Assembly (NCBI RefSeq): GCF_003605435.1
Contig: NZ_QXQB01000003.1
Coordinates: 1 to 64,000 of the forward strand
Source of the DNA: Paenibacillus pinisoli
Lineage (GTDB): Bacteria > Bacillota > Bacilli > Paenibacillales > Paenibacillaceae
DNA: 64,000 bases
Reading direction: 5' to 3'
The position numbers and the translations under genes were made by a program. The notes below the pieces were generated by a model that saw nothing but the letters and a program-made list of their open reading frames with translations, was not told the origin of the DNA and did no database searches. Below are positions 1 to 8,703 of this stretch, piece after piece. Position 1 is the first letter of the stretch, and each line of letters opens with the position of its first letter.

Positions 1-94
1 AGGAGTGCAAGCACTCCATCAAGTCCGCTCGACTTGCATGTATTAGGCACGCCGCCAGCGTTCGTCCTGAGCCAGGATCAAACTCTCCATAAAA
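1..94 (-). rRNA. rrs: 16S ribosomal RNA, 5' end (partial)
   Basis: The minus strand reads the universal bacterial 16S start AGAGTTTGATCCTGGCTCAG at 86-67, followed by the conserved stretch ending in the ATGCAAGTCGAGCGGA segment. The gene runs off the left edge, so only about 94 nt of the 5' end are present. The exact 5' end is estimated from the usual distance to the AGAGTTTGATC motif. The position next to ygxA, ygzB and perR matches the rRNA operon context in B. subtilis. Confidence 0.97.
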
Positions 95-286
95 GTTAGT
101 TTGACTTGCTCAATAACGTTGTTGCTTCAAAATTTCTCATCACCAGCAAGCTGATGTTGTAAACTTTGTATCGATTCAATCTTGCGATTGTATCGGGCAG
201 TTTCGCTCGTTGTTCAGTTTTCAAAGAACAATTACTTATCTTTTGTTTCTTGTTTGTCAGCCGTTTCTCTCAGCGGCGACTTTTAT
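95..286 (-). promoter_or_regulatory. rRNA operon leader with boxA-like element
   Basis: This is the transcribed spacer between the rRNA promoters and 16S. On the minus strand positions 230-211 read TGTTCTTTGAAAACTGAACA, a sequence typical of Bacillales rRNA leaders and spacers and resembling boxA antitermination signals. A small inverted repeat built on CATCACCAGC / GCTGATG follows at about 137-156. No coding sequence is evident. Confidence 0.6.
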
Positions 287-316
287 AATATATCACAGGT
301 GCCTATCTTATTGCAA
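287..316 (-). promoter_or_regulatory. rRNA promoter P2
   Basis: Minus strand: -35 TTGCAA (316-311), 18-bp spacer, -10 TATATT (292-287) preceded by TGA, giving an extended -10. The sequence around the -10 and just downstream (CTGTGA before it, CGCCGCT after it) repeats that of the upstream promoter, as expected for tandem rRNA promoters. Confidence 0.65.
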
Positions 317-394
317 GTACTTTTTTTCGACTTTCGACATTTTTTTAATCATGTCTGTTTTCGATATTTATCACTCGCAAAAGCGGCGAGTTCT

Positions 395-424
395 AATGTA
401 TCACAGAGACCTAGAACTCGTCAA
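395..424 (-). promoter_or_regulatory. rRNA promoter P1
   Basis: Minus strand: -35 TTGACG (424-419), 18-bp spacer, -10 TACATT (400-395) with an upstream TGA (extended -10). It shares the CTGTGA...CGCCGCT context with the second promoter about 108 bp downstream. Its position upstream of 16S supports the assignment. Confidence 0.7.
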
Positions 425-459
425 CACCAAACGACATATTTTTTTCAGTCCTTATAATA

Positions 460-497
460 AGCGAGACGCCAAGCCCCTTCGCTCAGCGTCTCTCCCA
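460..497 (-). terminator. possible terminator downstream of ygxA
   Basis: The inverted repeat GAGACGC / GCGTCTC lies just after the ygxA stop codon on the minus strand. The T-run after it is poor, so it may be only a weak terminator or a spacer hairpin upstream of the rRNA promoters. Confidence 0.35.
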
Positions 498-507
498 TTT
501 TAACTTC

Positions 508-1389
508 CTATGATGTGGCGGCAATCATGTATCTCAGCTCAAGGGCTCCAGACTCCTTGGGCTCCTGCATAATGGCGACTTCCCTGACATATGCGCGCTT
601 GACCAGCTTATGAATGACAAGGGACAGCTCGATTTGCAAAGGACTGATCGACGGGTGGTTTTGAAGCTCCCCAATGCTCCAAGGCTCTTCACGGCTATTC
701 ATTACATTCAATAGAAGCGAGCAGCATACTTTCATCTTGCTCATTACGGAGAATTCGCAAGCCAGCATAACTAGCTGCACCCTTTGCTCCAGCGTCTCAG
801 GACTCGCCGTCAGCTCTTCATACAACTTATATACGCCGGGATGTACCCGTCTGAGCTGCTTCCATACGGTAAGCTCCGGATGTCTTCCTTCTTCTATAAG
901 CACAATATGCGCCCAATGATGTAGTGCAGTCAGGATATGACTGTAAGCATCCAGCAGATTGCCATCCAATAGATCCTGTTTTGCCTGCAAGTACGTTCTC
1001 AGAAATCCGGTAAACTCGATAAATTGCTTTTGCTCGCGCATGGACTCAGGAAACAGAAGCAACCTTTCACGTACGCCTGCCAGATAACCGTCGCGATCCA
1101 ACCATATCTCCCCCCGCACTAACCATTCAATAATATTGCGATTCTCGCCGCCTGTAATCCACATATCCAGTTCATCTCGATGTACCAGTCGAATAAGCGC
1201 TCGTTCATCATCCAGTTGAACATGCTCCGCGGATTCCACGTCTACATATCGCTCGGTCACGAGAAGCACTAACATATCTAAACCATCAATAAGCGGGTTA
1301 TAGGAGTACGGGTTTTTGATGACAGATATGGCCAGCAATCCAGGCAGTTCCCGATAGGTGTCTATTACATGCTCTCTGATATGCTCCAC
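508..1389 (-). CDS. ygxA: YgxA-like nucleotidyltransferase-like protein
   Basis: A 293-residue soluble protein with no signal peptide or membrane segment. It matches the Bacillales YgxA family, annotated as nucleotidyltransferase-like; I cannot point to an intact catalytic Asp pair, so activity is uncertain. The start is GTG at 1389, chosen because GGAGG lies 6 nt upstream (1400-1396). It sits directly upstream of the 16S gene and next to a divergent ygzB, the same neighbourhood as in B. subtilis (perR-ygzB-ygxA-rrnD), which is a large part of the identification. The function of the family is unknown. Confidence 0.75.
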   Translation of the reverse strand: MEHIREHVIDTYRELPGLLAISVIKNPYSYNPLIDGLDMLVLLVTERYVDVESAEHVQLDDERALIRLVHRDELDMWITGGENRNIIEWLVRGEIWLDRDGYLAGVRERLLLFPESMREQKQFIEFTGFLRTYLQAKQDLLDGNLLDAYSHILTALHHWAHIVLIEEGRHPELTVWKQLRRVHPGVYKLYEELTASPETLEQRVQLVMLACEFSVMSKMKVCCSLLLNVMNSREEPWSIGELQNHPSISPLQIELSLVIHKLVKRAYVREVAIMQEPKESGALELRYMIAATS

Positions 1390-1544
1390 TGGGTTCCTCC
1401 GTATAGCTAATCGAAGTAGATTAAGCTATAATAATAATCTACAGATTTATTCCTTTTCGACAAACCGGATGCACATTCCTGCTTTCCGATGTAGAAATTG
1501 AGTCTTATTTTCGTAAGCCAATAGTCACAGGAAGGGTATGAATA

Positions 1545-1907
1545 ATGAAAAAGATCTTTTTTAAATCGGCAAAAATCAATGAATTCCGCCTTTGGGGACT
1601 TGTCTTTACGCTGGTCGGCATGGGAATTATGATACTGGGAACCGCCGGTATTGTCCTGTGGGGACAAGCAGGCAAAATCATTGCCGGAATCTTCATGGTA
1701 TTCGGCATGATCTCGCTGCTCATCAGCGTAGCTGTCTACTTCTGGGCCGGCATGATGTCGACAAGCGCGACCATGCTGCAATGTCCGGAATGCGGAAGGC
1801 AGACCAAGATGCTGGGCAAAACCGACCGCTGCATGTTCTGCCGTACCATCCTTACGCTGGACCCGTCCCAAGCGACCGATCTGAATGCAGAAGAAGCCAA
1901 AGCATAA
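1545..1907 (+). CDS. ygzB: YgzB family (UPF0295) membrane protein
   Basis: 120 residues: two predicted membrane helices at about 17-39 and 44-68, then a cytoplasmic tail with a four-cysteine zinc ribbon (CPEC ... CMFC). Length and layout match the UPF0295/YgzB family found beside perR in Bacillales. The ATG is preceded by GAAGGG at a suitable distance. It is divergent from ygxA and followed by a strong hairpin terminator at 1926-1962. The function is unknown; the zinc ribbon suggests metal binding, and the link to perR is by conserved location. Confidence 0.85.
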   Translation: MKKIFFKSAKINEFRLWGLVFTLVGMGIMILGTAGIVLWGQAGKIIAGIFMVFGMISLLISVAVYFWAGMMSTSATMLQCPECGRQTKMLGKTDRCMFCRTILTLDPSQATDLNAEEAKA

Positions 1908-1925
1908 CTCAAGCGACTACATAAC

Positions 1926-1962
1926 AAGACCTCCGGGCGATTACGCTCGGAGGTCTTTGTTA
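1926..1962. terminator. bidirectional terminator between ygzB and GH18 gene
   Basis: Stem AAGACCTCCG / CGGAGGTCTT with a 12-nt loop, followed by TTTGTTAT on the plus strand. It lies between two convergent genes and probably serves both. Confidence 0.75.
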
Positions 1963-1979
1963 TATAATGAGATATTCAA

Positions 1980-3761
1980 TTATGGCATCTTGGTCAACGC
2001 TTCATCAATAGCGCCCCATATCGAAGGCGTCTGGAACGTACGCTGCCAGGTTGCTACACCGGCTAAATTATATTTCCGCGCAAGCTCCACTCTTGACTTC
2101 ATCGACATCTCGTCCTCAATCCAGATCCGCTTCAGCGCGCCATCTTCTTGATACTCTACATAGTTCTGGCCAGCGGCTTCATCCAATACCGGCTTCAGCT
2201 TCTTCTCGCTGATGATGGATTTCATCGTCTCCATGCCAATGGCCTTCGAGGAAACCTTCACCGCTCCGGTCTCGTCCTTCTGCTCTGTCCAGACCCTTGT
2301 GTACAGCGGCATACTCAGAATAAGCTTGCTTGCGGGCACGCCGTCTTCCTCCAGAATACGGGCAATAGAACGCTCAACCCATGGCAGCGAAGCGACGGAG
2401 CCAGCCTTCGGACTGGAGCCCCAATGCTCATCATAGGCCATTACCATCATATAATCGACGACTTTGCCCAGCGCAGGACGATCCAGGAAGACCGACCACA
2501 TCTCGCTGTTCGACTTCGGCGTCACATCGATCGAGACGACCAGTCCCTGCTCATGGAGCAGCGGCGTCATTTCCTTCACGAATTGAACCAGATTTTCTTT
2601 ATCCTTCGTATATACGTTCTCAAAATCAATATTGATCCCTTGCAAATTGTAGATCTTGGCGAAGGCAAGCAGCTGCTGAATCATCGAAAAACGGGATTCC
2701 ACGGTAGACAGAGCTTCCGTCGTCTGCTTCGGCTCAAAGCCGTTGCTGAACAGCGCCCACACCTGGTAGCCGCGATTATGCGCCCATTTCACGTAAGCCG
2801 GATCCGCTTTCCCCTCGATCGTGCCTTTGCCGTCCGTCAGCTCGAACCAGGTCGGACTGACCACGTTGACGCCTGGCATCTCCCCGATCTTGGCCGTATC
2901 CGTCTTCCGGTTATAGACCGCTTCCCAGGTCAGATTAATCTTGCTGCCCATGACCTTCCAAGGAATAAAGGCCTCCGGCTGCTCGCTCTCGGGGATCTTG
3001 TCGATCTTCGTCAGCCTAAGATCCTTCTTGTTCATATAACCGACATGACCAGCTGCGTTCTGAACGAGCATCCAGCCGTCGACTTCCTCCCAAATCCGCA
3101 CGGTCTCGCCTTGACCAATCTTGAGCAAATAAGGCTCTCTAATGGAAGGCGCGACGCGGATGGCCGCGCCATCCTTTGGCGTAGCTTCCGCCAACTGAAT
3201 CGTATCGGCTTCGCGCACGATCGTGATGATCGAGCTTGTCTCGTCGTATTCGGCATGGAGGCCGAACAGCTCCTCCAGCGGCTCAATCGGAATGTAGACG
3301 GTACCCTCTACCACTTCCGCCGCGATCGTGAGCTTATAATCGCTTTGATTCATGATGCCGGTCAAAGCATCCGTCTTCAGCCGCAATACTTTGTGCGCCG
3401 TAGTCATGACAAGCGTCTTGGATTCTTCTTCATAATGAATTGGCTTGTCCTCTCCAAGCAGTTCTTCCAGAAGCGGAAGCGGAAGCTTCACAGCTCCGTT
3501 GTCAATAACAGCCCCATACCCCGTATCCTTACCGGATACGATGATCGGATTCGCGGAGCTGTAGCTCGGCGCCTGATGCTCGTTGCTTGGGATAAACTTC
3601 ATATATCCGAACCACCCGAAGGTAATAATCGCCGCAGCAAAAAACAACATCAGCATCAGGCCGCAGCCGCCTCTTCGTCTCTTGCGGGTTGCGCGCCCTG
3701 CATTCGTCTCCAATCCCTCACTCTCCAATCCGCGTATTGAATGAAGTCCTCTCTCAAACAA
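1980..3761 (-). CDS. membrane-anchored GH18 protein with SH3 and copper-amine-oxidase-like N domains
   Basis: 593 residues in order: a basic N-terminus, one membrane helix (about 33-53), a stalk, a copper-amine-oxidase-N-like domain (about 80-190, common in Paenibacillus surface proteins), an SH3-type domain (about 200-250) and a GH18 barrel (about 270-590). The GH18 catalytic motif is present as GINIDFEN at 375-382, with Glu381 the expected acid. Relatives include spore-cortex or wall-acting GH18 proteins (YaaH/YdhD/YvbX type), so a peptidoglycan substrate is more likely than chitin (inference). The furthest upstream start is TTG at 3761 without a clear ribosome binding site; TTG codons just downstream are alternatives. 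Confidence 0.8.
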   Translation of the reverse strand: MFERGLHSIRGLESEGLETNAGRATRKRRRGGCGLMLMLFFAAAIITFGWFGYMKFIPSNEHQAPSYSSANPIIVSGKDTGYGAVIDNGAVKLPLPLLEELLGEDKPIHYEEESKTLVMTTAHKVLRLKTDALTGIMNQSDYKLTIAAEVVEGTVYIPIEPLEELFGLHAEYDETSSIITIVREADTIQLAEATPKDGAAIRVAPSIREPYLLKIGQGETVRIWEEVDGWMLVQNAAGHVGYMNKKDLRLTKIDKIPESEQPEAFIPWKVMGSKINLTWEAVYNRKTDTAKIGEMPGVNVVSPTWFELTDGKGTIEGKADPAYVKWAHNRGYQVWALFSNGFEPKQTTEALSTVESRFSMIQQLLAFAKIYNLQGINIDFENVYTKDKENLVQFVKEMTPLLHEQGLVVSIDVTPKSNSEMWSVFLDRPALGKVVDYMMVMAYDEHWGSSPKAGSVASLPWVERSIARILEEDGVPASKLILSMPLYTRVWTEQKDETGAVKVSSKAIGMETMKSIISEKKLKPVLDEAAGQNYVEYQEDGALKRIWIEDEMSMKSRVELARKYNLAGVATWQRTFQTPSIWGAIDEALTKMP

Positions 3762-3831
3762 AAACGTGCAGTGTAGCGTATGATCGCTTCCGGCACGTTA
3801 TGTGTAAGAACTTATCTAGTTTATATACGTT

Positions 3832-4263
3832 TTATTTCACGGATGTGTTGCAGGAAGAACACAAACCGTATATTTCCATCCGATGACCTTGCACCGTAAA
3901 TCCCGTCTCCTTCGAAGCGGCTCTCTCCACTTCAAGCAGCGGCGGGTATCCGAAGTCGACAATTTGCCCGCAGCTCTTGCAGATCGCGTGGTAATGATCG
4001 GACAAATCCGCATCGAACCGGCTTGAGTCGTCGCCATACGTAAGTTCACGCACTAAGCCAGCTTCTACAAACAATCGGAGATTGTTGTATATGGTCGCTA
4101 CGCTCATGCTCGGGAATGCCGGTGAGAGCGCTTTATAGATCTCATCCGCAGTAGGATGAGACTTGGAATCCATCAAGTAGCTTAATATGGCGTGACGTTG
4201 CGGGGTCATCCGGACGCCATTCATCTTCAGTTGCTCTAGTGCCAATTGAACGCTGGCTGCCAT
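3832..4263 (-). CDS. perR: peroxide stress regulator PerR (Fur family)
   Basis: A 143-residue Fur-family repressor. The winged-helix N-terminus carries [10 protein letters not shown], nearly identical to B. subtilis PerR. The equivalents of the metal ligands His37, Asp85, His91, His93 and Asp104 are all present (FDAD, DHYH, IVDF), and two CxxC pairs form the structural zinc site. Asp104 and the overall match favour PerR over Fur or Zur. It senses peroxide by iron-catalysed histidine oxidation. I chose ATG 4263, which aligns with the family N-terminus; an in-frame ATG at 4284 would begin only about 7 nt after the predicted transcription start. Confidence 0.92.
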   Translation of the reverse strand: MAASVQLALEQLKMNGVRMTPQRHAILSYLMDSKSHPTADEIYKALSPAFPSMSVATIYNNLRLFVEAGLVRELTYGDDSSRFDADLSDHYHAICKSCGQIVDFGYPPLLEVERAASKETGFTVQGHRMEIYGLCSSCNTSVK

Positions 4264-4297
4264 TCCCCTCACGCCTTTCTTCATTGTAGTTATTACT

Positions 4298-4327
4298 ATT
4301 GTACGTTCACGTTCGCAAATTTGTCAA
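4298..4327 (-). promoter_or_regulatory. perR promoter
   Basis: Minus strand: TTGACA (4327-4322), 18-bp spacer, TACAAT (4303-4298). Transcription would start near 4291. An AT-rich stretch overlaps the start region, but I do not see a convincing Per box. Confidence 0.65.
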
Positions 4328-4343
4328 TGAATGCGCCAATCGC

Positions 4344-6389
4344 CTAAAGGCCCTGACCATGTATCGATATGCTGTTCGTCGCATTAATATGAATCCGATA
4401 ATCTCCGGTTCCGATGACTCCGCGCAAGGTTTTGCGTGTCTGGACAAGCGGAAGATCGGTCGTAATATTGCCGAAAGTTACCGATCCGTATACGGTGTAG
4501 CTGCCGCTGTAAGGGATGCGTAGATTGATCTCTCCTACAGAGCTGTCGAGATCCCAGTTGCCTCCGACAACCGGGCTGTCGATCTCCACGTTGCCGTTCA
4601 GCGTACTCGCTTTAATATCCATGGCAGCATTCGAAATCCGGATTCCGCCGTTCTTGGTCTCGGTATCAAGATCGCCATATATATCGATGAGTTCAAGATT
4701 TCCGTTCAAGGTGCTAGCGTAGACATCGCCCGCAGCTGACTCCACCCGGATGCTGCCGTTTTTGGTAACGAGACTGCTCTGGCCGCTAATGGAACTTGCC
4801 TCGAGGCTCGCATTGACGCCTTCTACCGAAATATCGCCATGTATGGCTGTCAACTGCACAAGACCGCTGCTGCTACGGACGGCAACGCCGCCTTTTGCAT
4901 TCACATCCATAACGACGACCGAGCCGTTGCCGCTGTTGATGTTCAGCTTAAGCTCTCTTACGCCCGGCGCCCTCTGCTCCTCCGAATCAAACGAAGCATC
5001 CGTACCGGCAGGCGGCACAGCGCCGTCTTGCTCTGCATCGTCTTGCGCTGTACCGGAATCATTCGACGAGCCCTCTTCTCCAGGAACGATACCGTCAATT
5101 TCCGACGGCGCCCCCGTCTCTTGCGCGGTGATGCCAGCGTCTTGCGAATTCTCTTCCGCATTCAAGCTTGCTTCATCGCCATCGGCAGCATTGCCGGATA
5201 CGCTGCCGCCATCCGCTTCTTGCTCTTGGCCGCCATCAAGCGGTTCCTCGGGAGGCGGCGGAGGGCCCATAAAGTCCTCCTGCGGCACTTCCAGCTTCGG
5301 CACAATAATCTCTACATTCATTTTGGGCAGCCGATTGCCGTTCGCGCCATAGGCCTGTCCCTTTCCCTCCAGTACCGTCTCCGCGCCGGGAACGGCATGA
5401 AAGATGGATTGGTCCGCAATCGACTTGGCCTCCGCCTCATCGGTCAGATCGACCCACACCGTCGCATGGATCTCAATCTCCTTCACTTCGCCCATGCGAA
5501 CATGGATATCGCCATTGGCATTGTCAATTCGCAGGGACTCCACACTCTCGTCGAAGGGAACCTTCATCACATTTTTATCAAAACGGAATCCGTTCTCCTC
5601 GGCATATTCCTTCCGGCCGTTCAAATCCACGTTGAACTGATCCAGCCATTTCACCGGGAAGTCCGCATATTGCGTAACCCCATAAGCCGTCACCGCAATA
5701 ACCAGGGAGGCGGCAATGCCCGCCGTATCGAACCGAAGTCCCGCAGCCTTCCGCTTCAGCATCGTGCTGTACAGCATAATCTCGATGCCCAGAAGCACAA
5801 ATACGGCCGGCCACCAATCCTTAAGCAGCGCGATGTCATTGCGGCCCCGAAAATGGTCCCACAGCAGCAGCCCGCCGACAGCCAGCAGAATGACGCAAGC
5901 CGTTAACCGCCCCAGCTTGAACATAAGGCTTTCTCCCTTCCTTGTTGCGCGCAGCCATAAGAGCGAGGCCGTGATCAGCAGCGGGCCTACCGACCACTCC
6001 GCCAGCTCGTTCATCCACGGCAGCAGAATAGCGGGCGGCTTCAGCAAAACAAGCATAAGCGCGCCTGCAAGCGTCAGCCAGATGCCATCCTTCAGCCGCA
6101 ATGAAATGCCTGCCTGCTTCTCCTCGCCGCTGAATTGCAGCACTTCAAAGACGCTAATAAAATAGAAGACCGGCAGCAGCAGCACCAGATATACAATGAG
6201 GAGAAGATGCCTTCCGCCATCAGAGTCCGCCAAGCGGAAGATCGCTACATAGTCGAGCAGCAAAGCTGCAAGCAGAAGAAAGCCTCTGGCATATTGCCCG
6301 CTGCGCATATGGCCGAGTCCCGGCAGCGCAAAAGCAAGCAGGACGGAAAGCAGCCTTCCGGCCCAAGGTTTTATTCCGAGCTTACCCAA
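4344..6389 (-). CDS. multi-pass membrane protein with DUF4097 (adhesin-like) repeats
   Basis: 681 residues. The first ~245 contain about seven hydrophobic helices; the rest is a DUF4097 beta-repeat region (recurring NG.I.V / LNGNVEI patterns) interrupted at roughly 375-480 by a Pro/Gly/Glu/Ser-rich acidic linker. DUF4097 domains often accompany LiaF/PspC-like envelope-stress proteins, so an envelope role is plausible but unproven. The start is TTG at 6389, chosen because GGAGGG lies 6 nt upstream; it overlaps the end of the upstream mgtC-like gene by 19 bp, so the two are probably translated together. Confidence 0.8.
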   Translation of the reverse strand: MGKLGIKPWAGRLLSVLLAFALPGLGHMRSGQYARGFLLLAALLLDYVAIFRLADSDGGRHLLLIVYLVLLLPVFYFISVFEVLQFSGEEKQAGISLRLKDGIWLTLAGALMLVLLKPPAILLPWMNELAEWSVGPLLITASLLWLRATRKGESLMFKLGRLTACVILLAVGGLLLWDHFRGRNDIALLKDWWPAVFVLLGIEIMLYSTMLKRKAAGLRFDTAGIAASLVIAVTAYGVTQYADFPVKWLDQFNVDLNGRKEYAEENGFRFDKNVMKVPFDESVESLRIDNANGDIHVRMGEVKEIEIHATVWVDLTDEAEAKSIADQSIFHAVPGAETVLEGKGQAYGANGNRLPKMNVEIIVPKLEVPQEDFMGPPPPPEEPLDGGQEQEADGGSVSGNAADGDEASLNAEENSQDAGITAQETGAPSEIDGIVPGEEGSSNDSGTAQDDAEQDGAVPPAGTDASFDSEEQRAPGVRELKLNINSGNGSVVVMDVNAKGGVAVRSSSGLVQLTAIHGDISVEGVNASLEASSISGQSSLVTKNGSIRVESAAGDVYASTLNGNLELIDIYGDLDTETKNGGIRISNAAMDIKASTLNGNVEIDSPVVGGNWDLDSSVGEINLRIPYSGSYTVYGSVTFGNITTDLPLVQTRKTLRGVIGTGDYRIHINATNSISIHGQGL

Positions 6390-7132
6390 CGTATGCCCTC
6401 CAGTTTCTTCAGTTCGTCCAGCAGCTGCATCAGCTTCTCGTTCTTTCGCTGCGGCATGATCACATGCAGCACCAGCTTGGTCAGCTTTTCATCCCGCTTA
6501 TCGCTGTCCGCTACGTCTTCCATATACATTTTTTTGATGACCACCTTGCGATGATCGAATACGCTGTTCAACTGGTTCATCACGGATGACAGATCTGCGG
6601 CATGGACGCTGATGAGTTGTTCCTTTTTAGCTTTAATATACCGCTTCTCCAATTTGTTAAACAGCCATAGCGTTAGCAAAACCATCACCGTCACGCTAGC
6701 CGATGCAAAATAAAACCCGGCGCCCACCGCAAGGCCGATCGCTGCTACGACCCAAAGCGATGCCGCAGTAGTCAATCCCGTAATCGACTTGCCTGTGAAC
6801 AAGATGGTGCCTGCACCCAGGAAGCCTACGCCCGTTATAACGGCAGCAGCCAGACGCGCAGGATCGACGCGCACATTCGGCTCCTCGACAAAATCCGAAA
6901 ATCCGTAAATAGACAGAAGCATCAGCAAGCAAGCCCCGAGACATACCAATATATTCGTCCGCAAGCCTGCCGCGTGATTCGACTGCTCCCGCTCCAGCCC
7001 GATCAAGCCGCCAAGCAGCAGAGCCAGCGACAAACGGATTAAAATATCCACTTCATCAATAAACCATGGATTATGCAACGCACTCAATGTCATCATCTTG
7101 GGTCTTGACCTCTCATCCTGTATTCTAAGCAC
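6371..7132 (-). CDS. MgtC/SapB family membrane protein
   Basis: 253 residues: an N-terminal MgtC domain of about four to five helices with the family signature GGLIGLEREQ...GLRTN and GVGFLGAGTI, then a soluble C-terminal ACT-like domain (about 165-253). MgtC proteins are linked to growth at low magnesium and to ATP synthase or membrane-potential homeostasis; the precise role here is unknown. GTG 7132 has AGGGG upstream; an in-frame ATG pair near 7096 is an alternative. It probably forms a two-gene operon with the DUF4097 protein, which overlaps its 3' end. Confidence 0.85.
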   Translation of the reverse strand: MLRIQDERSRPKMMTLSALHNPWFIDEVDILIRLSLALLLGGLIGLEREQSNHAAGLRTNILVCLGACLLMLLSIYGFSDFVEEPNVRVDPARLAAAVITGVGFLGAGTILFTGKSITGLTTAASLWVVAAIGLAVGAGFYFASASVTVMVLLTLWLFNKLEKRYIKAKKEQLISVHAADLSSVMNQLNSVFDHRKVVIKKMYMEDVADSDKRDEKLTKLVLHVIMPQRKNEKLMQLLDELKKLEGIRWVSSE

Positions 7133-7161
7133 CTTACCCCTGCCTACCTCATCATATGCGG

Positions 7162-7200
7162 CAAAAGGCGCGACTCATCTCTATTTGATGAATCGCGCCT
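7162..7200 (-). terminator. terminator after gatB
   Basis: Hairpin with stem AGGCGCGA / TCGCGCCT extended by TCATC / GATGA; on the minus strand it is followed by TTTTGCC. It closes the gatCAB operon. Confidence 0.75.
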
Positions 7201-7221
7201 AACAGGATAAAGGGTCAATCG

Positions 7222-8661
7222 TTATTGAAGACGCTCAAGCAACAGCTTGTTGACGAGTGCCGGGTTCGCTTTGCCCTTCGTTTCCTTCATAATTTGTCCC
7301 ACCAGGAAGCCGATAGCCTTCTCCTTGCCTGCGCGGAAATCCTCGACAGACTGCGGATTCTTCTCGATGACAGCGTCGACTATAGCCAGAATCGCGCCTT
7401 CATCGCTAATTTGAACAAGTCCTTGCTCCTCTACAATCTGCTGAGGAAGCTTGCCGCTCTCCAGCATGGACTTGAATACGGTTTTGGCGATTTTGCCGCT
7501 GATGGTGCCCTTCTCCAGCAAGCCGATCATCTCGCCAAGTCCTTGTCCGGTAATCCTCACATCGGACAATTCCAGGCCGTTCGCATTCAGGTAGCCGAGC
7601 AAATCGCCCATAATCCAGTTCGAGACAGCCTTCGCGTCCTTCGTATAAGACAGGCTCTCCTCGAAGAAGTCTGCCAGCTTCTTGGAAGCGGTAATGACCT
7701 CAGCGTCATAGGCAGGCAGTCCGTAGTCTGCCGTATATCTCGCCTTGCGCGCATCCGGAAGCTCTGGAATGGAGGCGCGCACGCTTTCCTTCCACTCTTC
7801 GCTAATATGAAGACGCACCAGATCCGGATCCGGGAAGTAGCGATAGTCATGCGCTTCTTCCTTGCCGCGCATCGAGAACGACTTGCCCGCCGCATCGTCG
7901 AAGCGGCGCGTCTCTTGCACGACTTCGCCGCCGGCGTCCAGAATCTCCGCCTGGCGGAGCTGCTCGTACTCCAGTCCGCGCTGCACGCCGCGGAACGAGT
8001 TCATGTTCTTCAGCTCGGCGCGGGTGCCGAATTTCTCTTGTCCGTAAGGACGAAGGCTGATGTTGGCGTCGCAGCGCAGGCTGCCCTCTTCCATCTTCAC
8101 GTCGGACACTTCGCAGTACAGCATAATCGCTTTGAGCTTCTCCAGATACGCCTTCGCTTCTTCCGGGGTGCGGATATCCGGCTCAGAGACGATCTCGACC
8201 AGCGGCGTGCCGACGCGGTTGAAGTCGACCAGCGATGCGTATCCGCCGTCTACGTGCGTCAGCTTGCCCGCGTCTTCCTCCAGATGAAGGCGCGTAATGC
8301 CGATGCGCTTCGTCTCGCCATTCACTTCGATATCAATCCAGCCGTTCTCGCCGATCGGCTGATCGTATTGCGAGATTTGATACGCCTTCGGCGAATCGGG
8401 ATAGAAATAGTTTTTGCGGTCGAATTTGCTGACGTCGGCAATGGTGCAATTCAGCGCCATAGCAGCCTTCATCGCGTATTCAACAGCCTGGCGGTTCAGC
8501 ACCGGCAGCACGCCGGGATGACCGAGGCATACCGGGCAGGTATGCGTATTCGGCGGAGCGCCGAAGGAAGTGGAGCAGCCGCAAAAGATTTTGCTGTTCG
8601 TATGCAGCTCGACGTGCACTTCCAGCCCGACGACCGTCTCGTATTTGTTCGATACAGACAT
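7222..8661 (-). CDS. gatB: Asp-tRNA(Asn)/Glu-tRNA(Gln) amidotransferase subunit B
   Basis: 479 residues, the normal GatB length. The N-terminal catalytic domain begins with [13 protein letters not shown] and carries the zinc-type cysteines CGCS...CPVC; the C-terminal YqeY-like helical tail binds tRNA. GatB activates misacylated Glu-tRNA(Gln) or Asp-tRNA(Asn) with ATP so that ammonia from GatA can amidate it. The ATG is preceded by AAAGGA. It is the last gene of gatC-gatA-gatB, separated from gatA by 42 bp and closed by a hairpin terminator. Confidence 0.97.
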   Translation of the reverse strand: MSVSNKYETVVGLEVHVELHTNSKIFCGCSTSFGAPPNTHTCPVCLGHPGVLPVLNRQAVEYAMKAAMALNCTIADVSKFDRKNYFYPDSPKAYQISQYDQPIGENGWIDIEVNGETKRIGITRLHLEEDAGKLTHVDGGYASLVDFNRVGTPLVEIVSEPDIRTPEEAKAYLEKLKAIMLYCEVSDVKMEEGSLRCDANISLRPYGQEKFGTRAELKNMNSFRGVQRGLEYEQLRQAEILDAGGEVVQETRRFDDAAGKSFSMRGKEEAHDYRYFPDPDLVRLHISEEWKESVRASIPELPDARKARYTADYGLPAYDAEVITASKKLADFFEESLSYTKDAKAVSNWIMGDLLGYLNANGLELSDVRITGQGLGEMIGLLEKGTISGKIAKTVFKSMLESGKLPQQIVEEQGLVQISDEGAILAIVDAVIEKNPQSVEDFRAGKEKAIGFLVGQIMKETKGKANPALVNKLLLERLQ

Positions 8662-8703
8662 TCTTATCGTTCCTTTCCTGAGCGTCCCTCTTGTACGCGA
8701 TAA

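Noticed and set aside
2148..3740. 530-residue plus-strand frame opposite the GH18 gene
   Set aside because: It is a shadow of the GH18 coding sequence, with no domain and no ribosome site; similar antisense frames over gatB, gatA and PL8 were rejected for the same reason.
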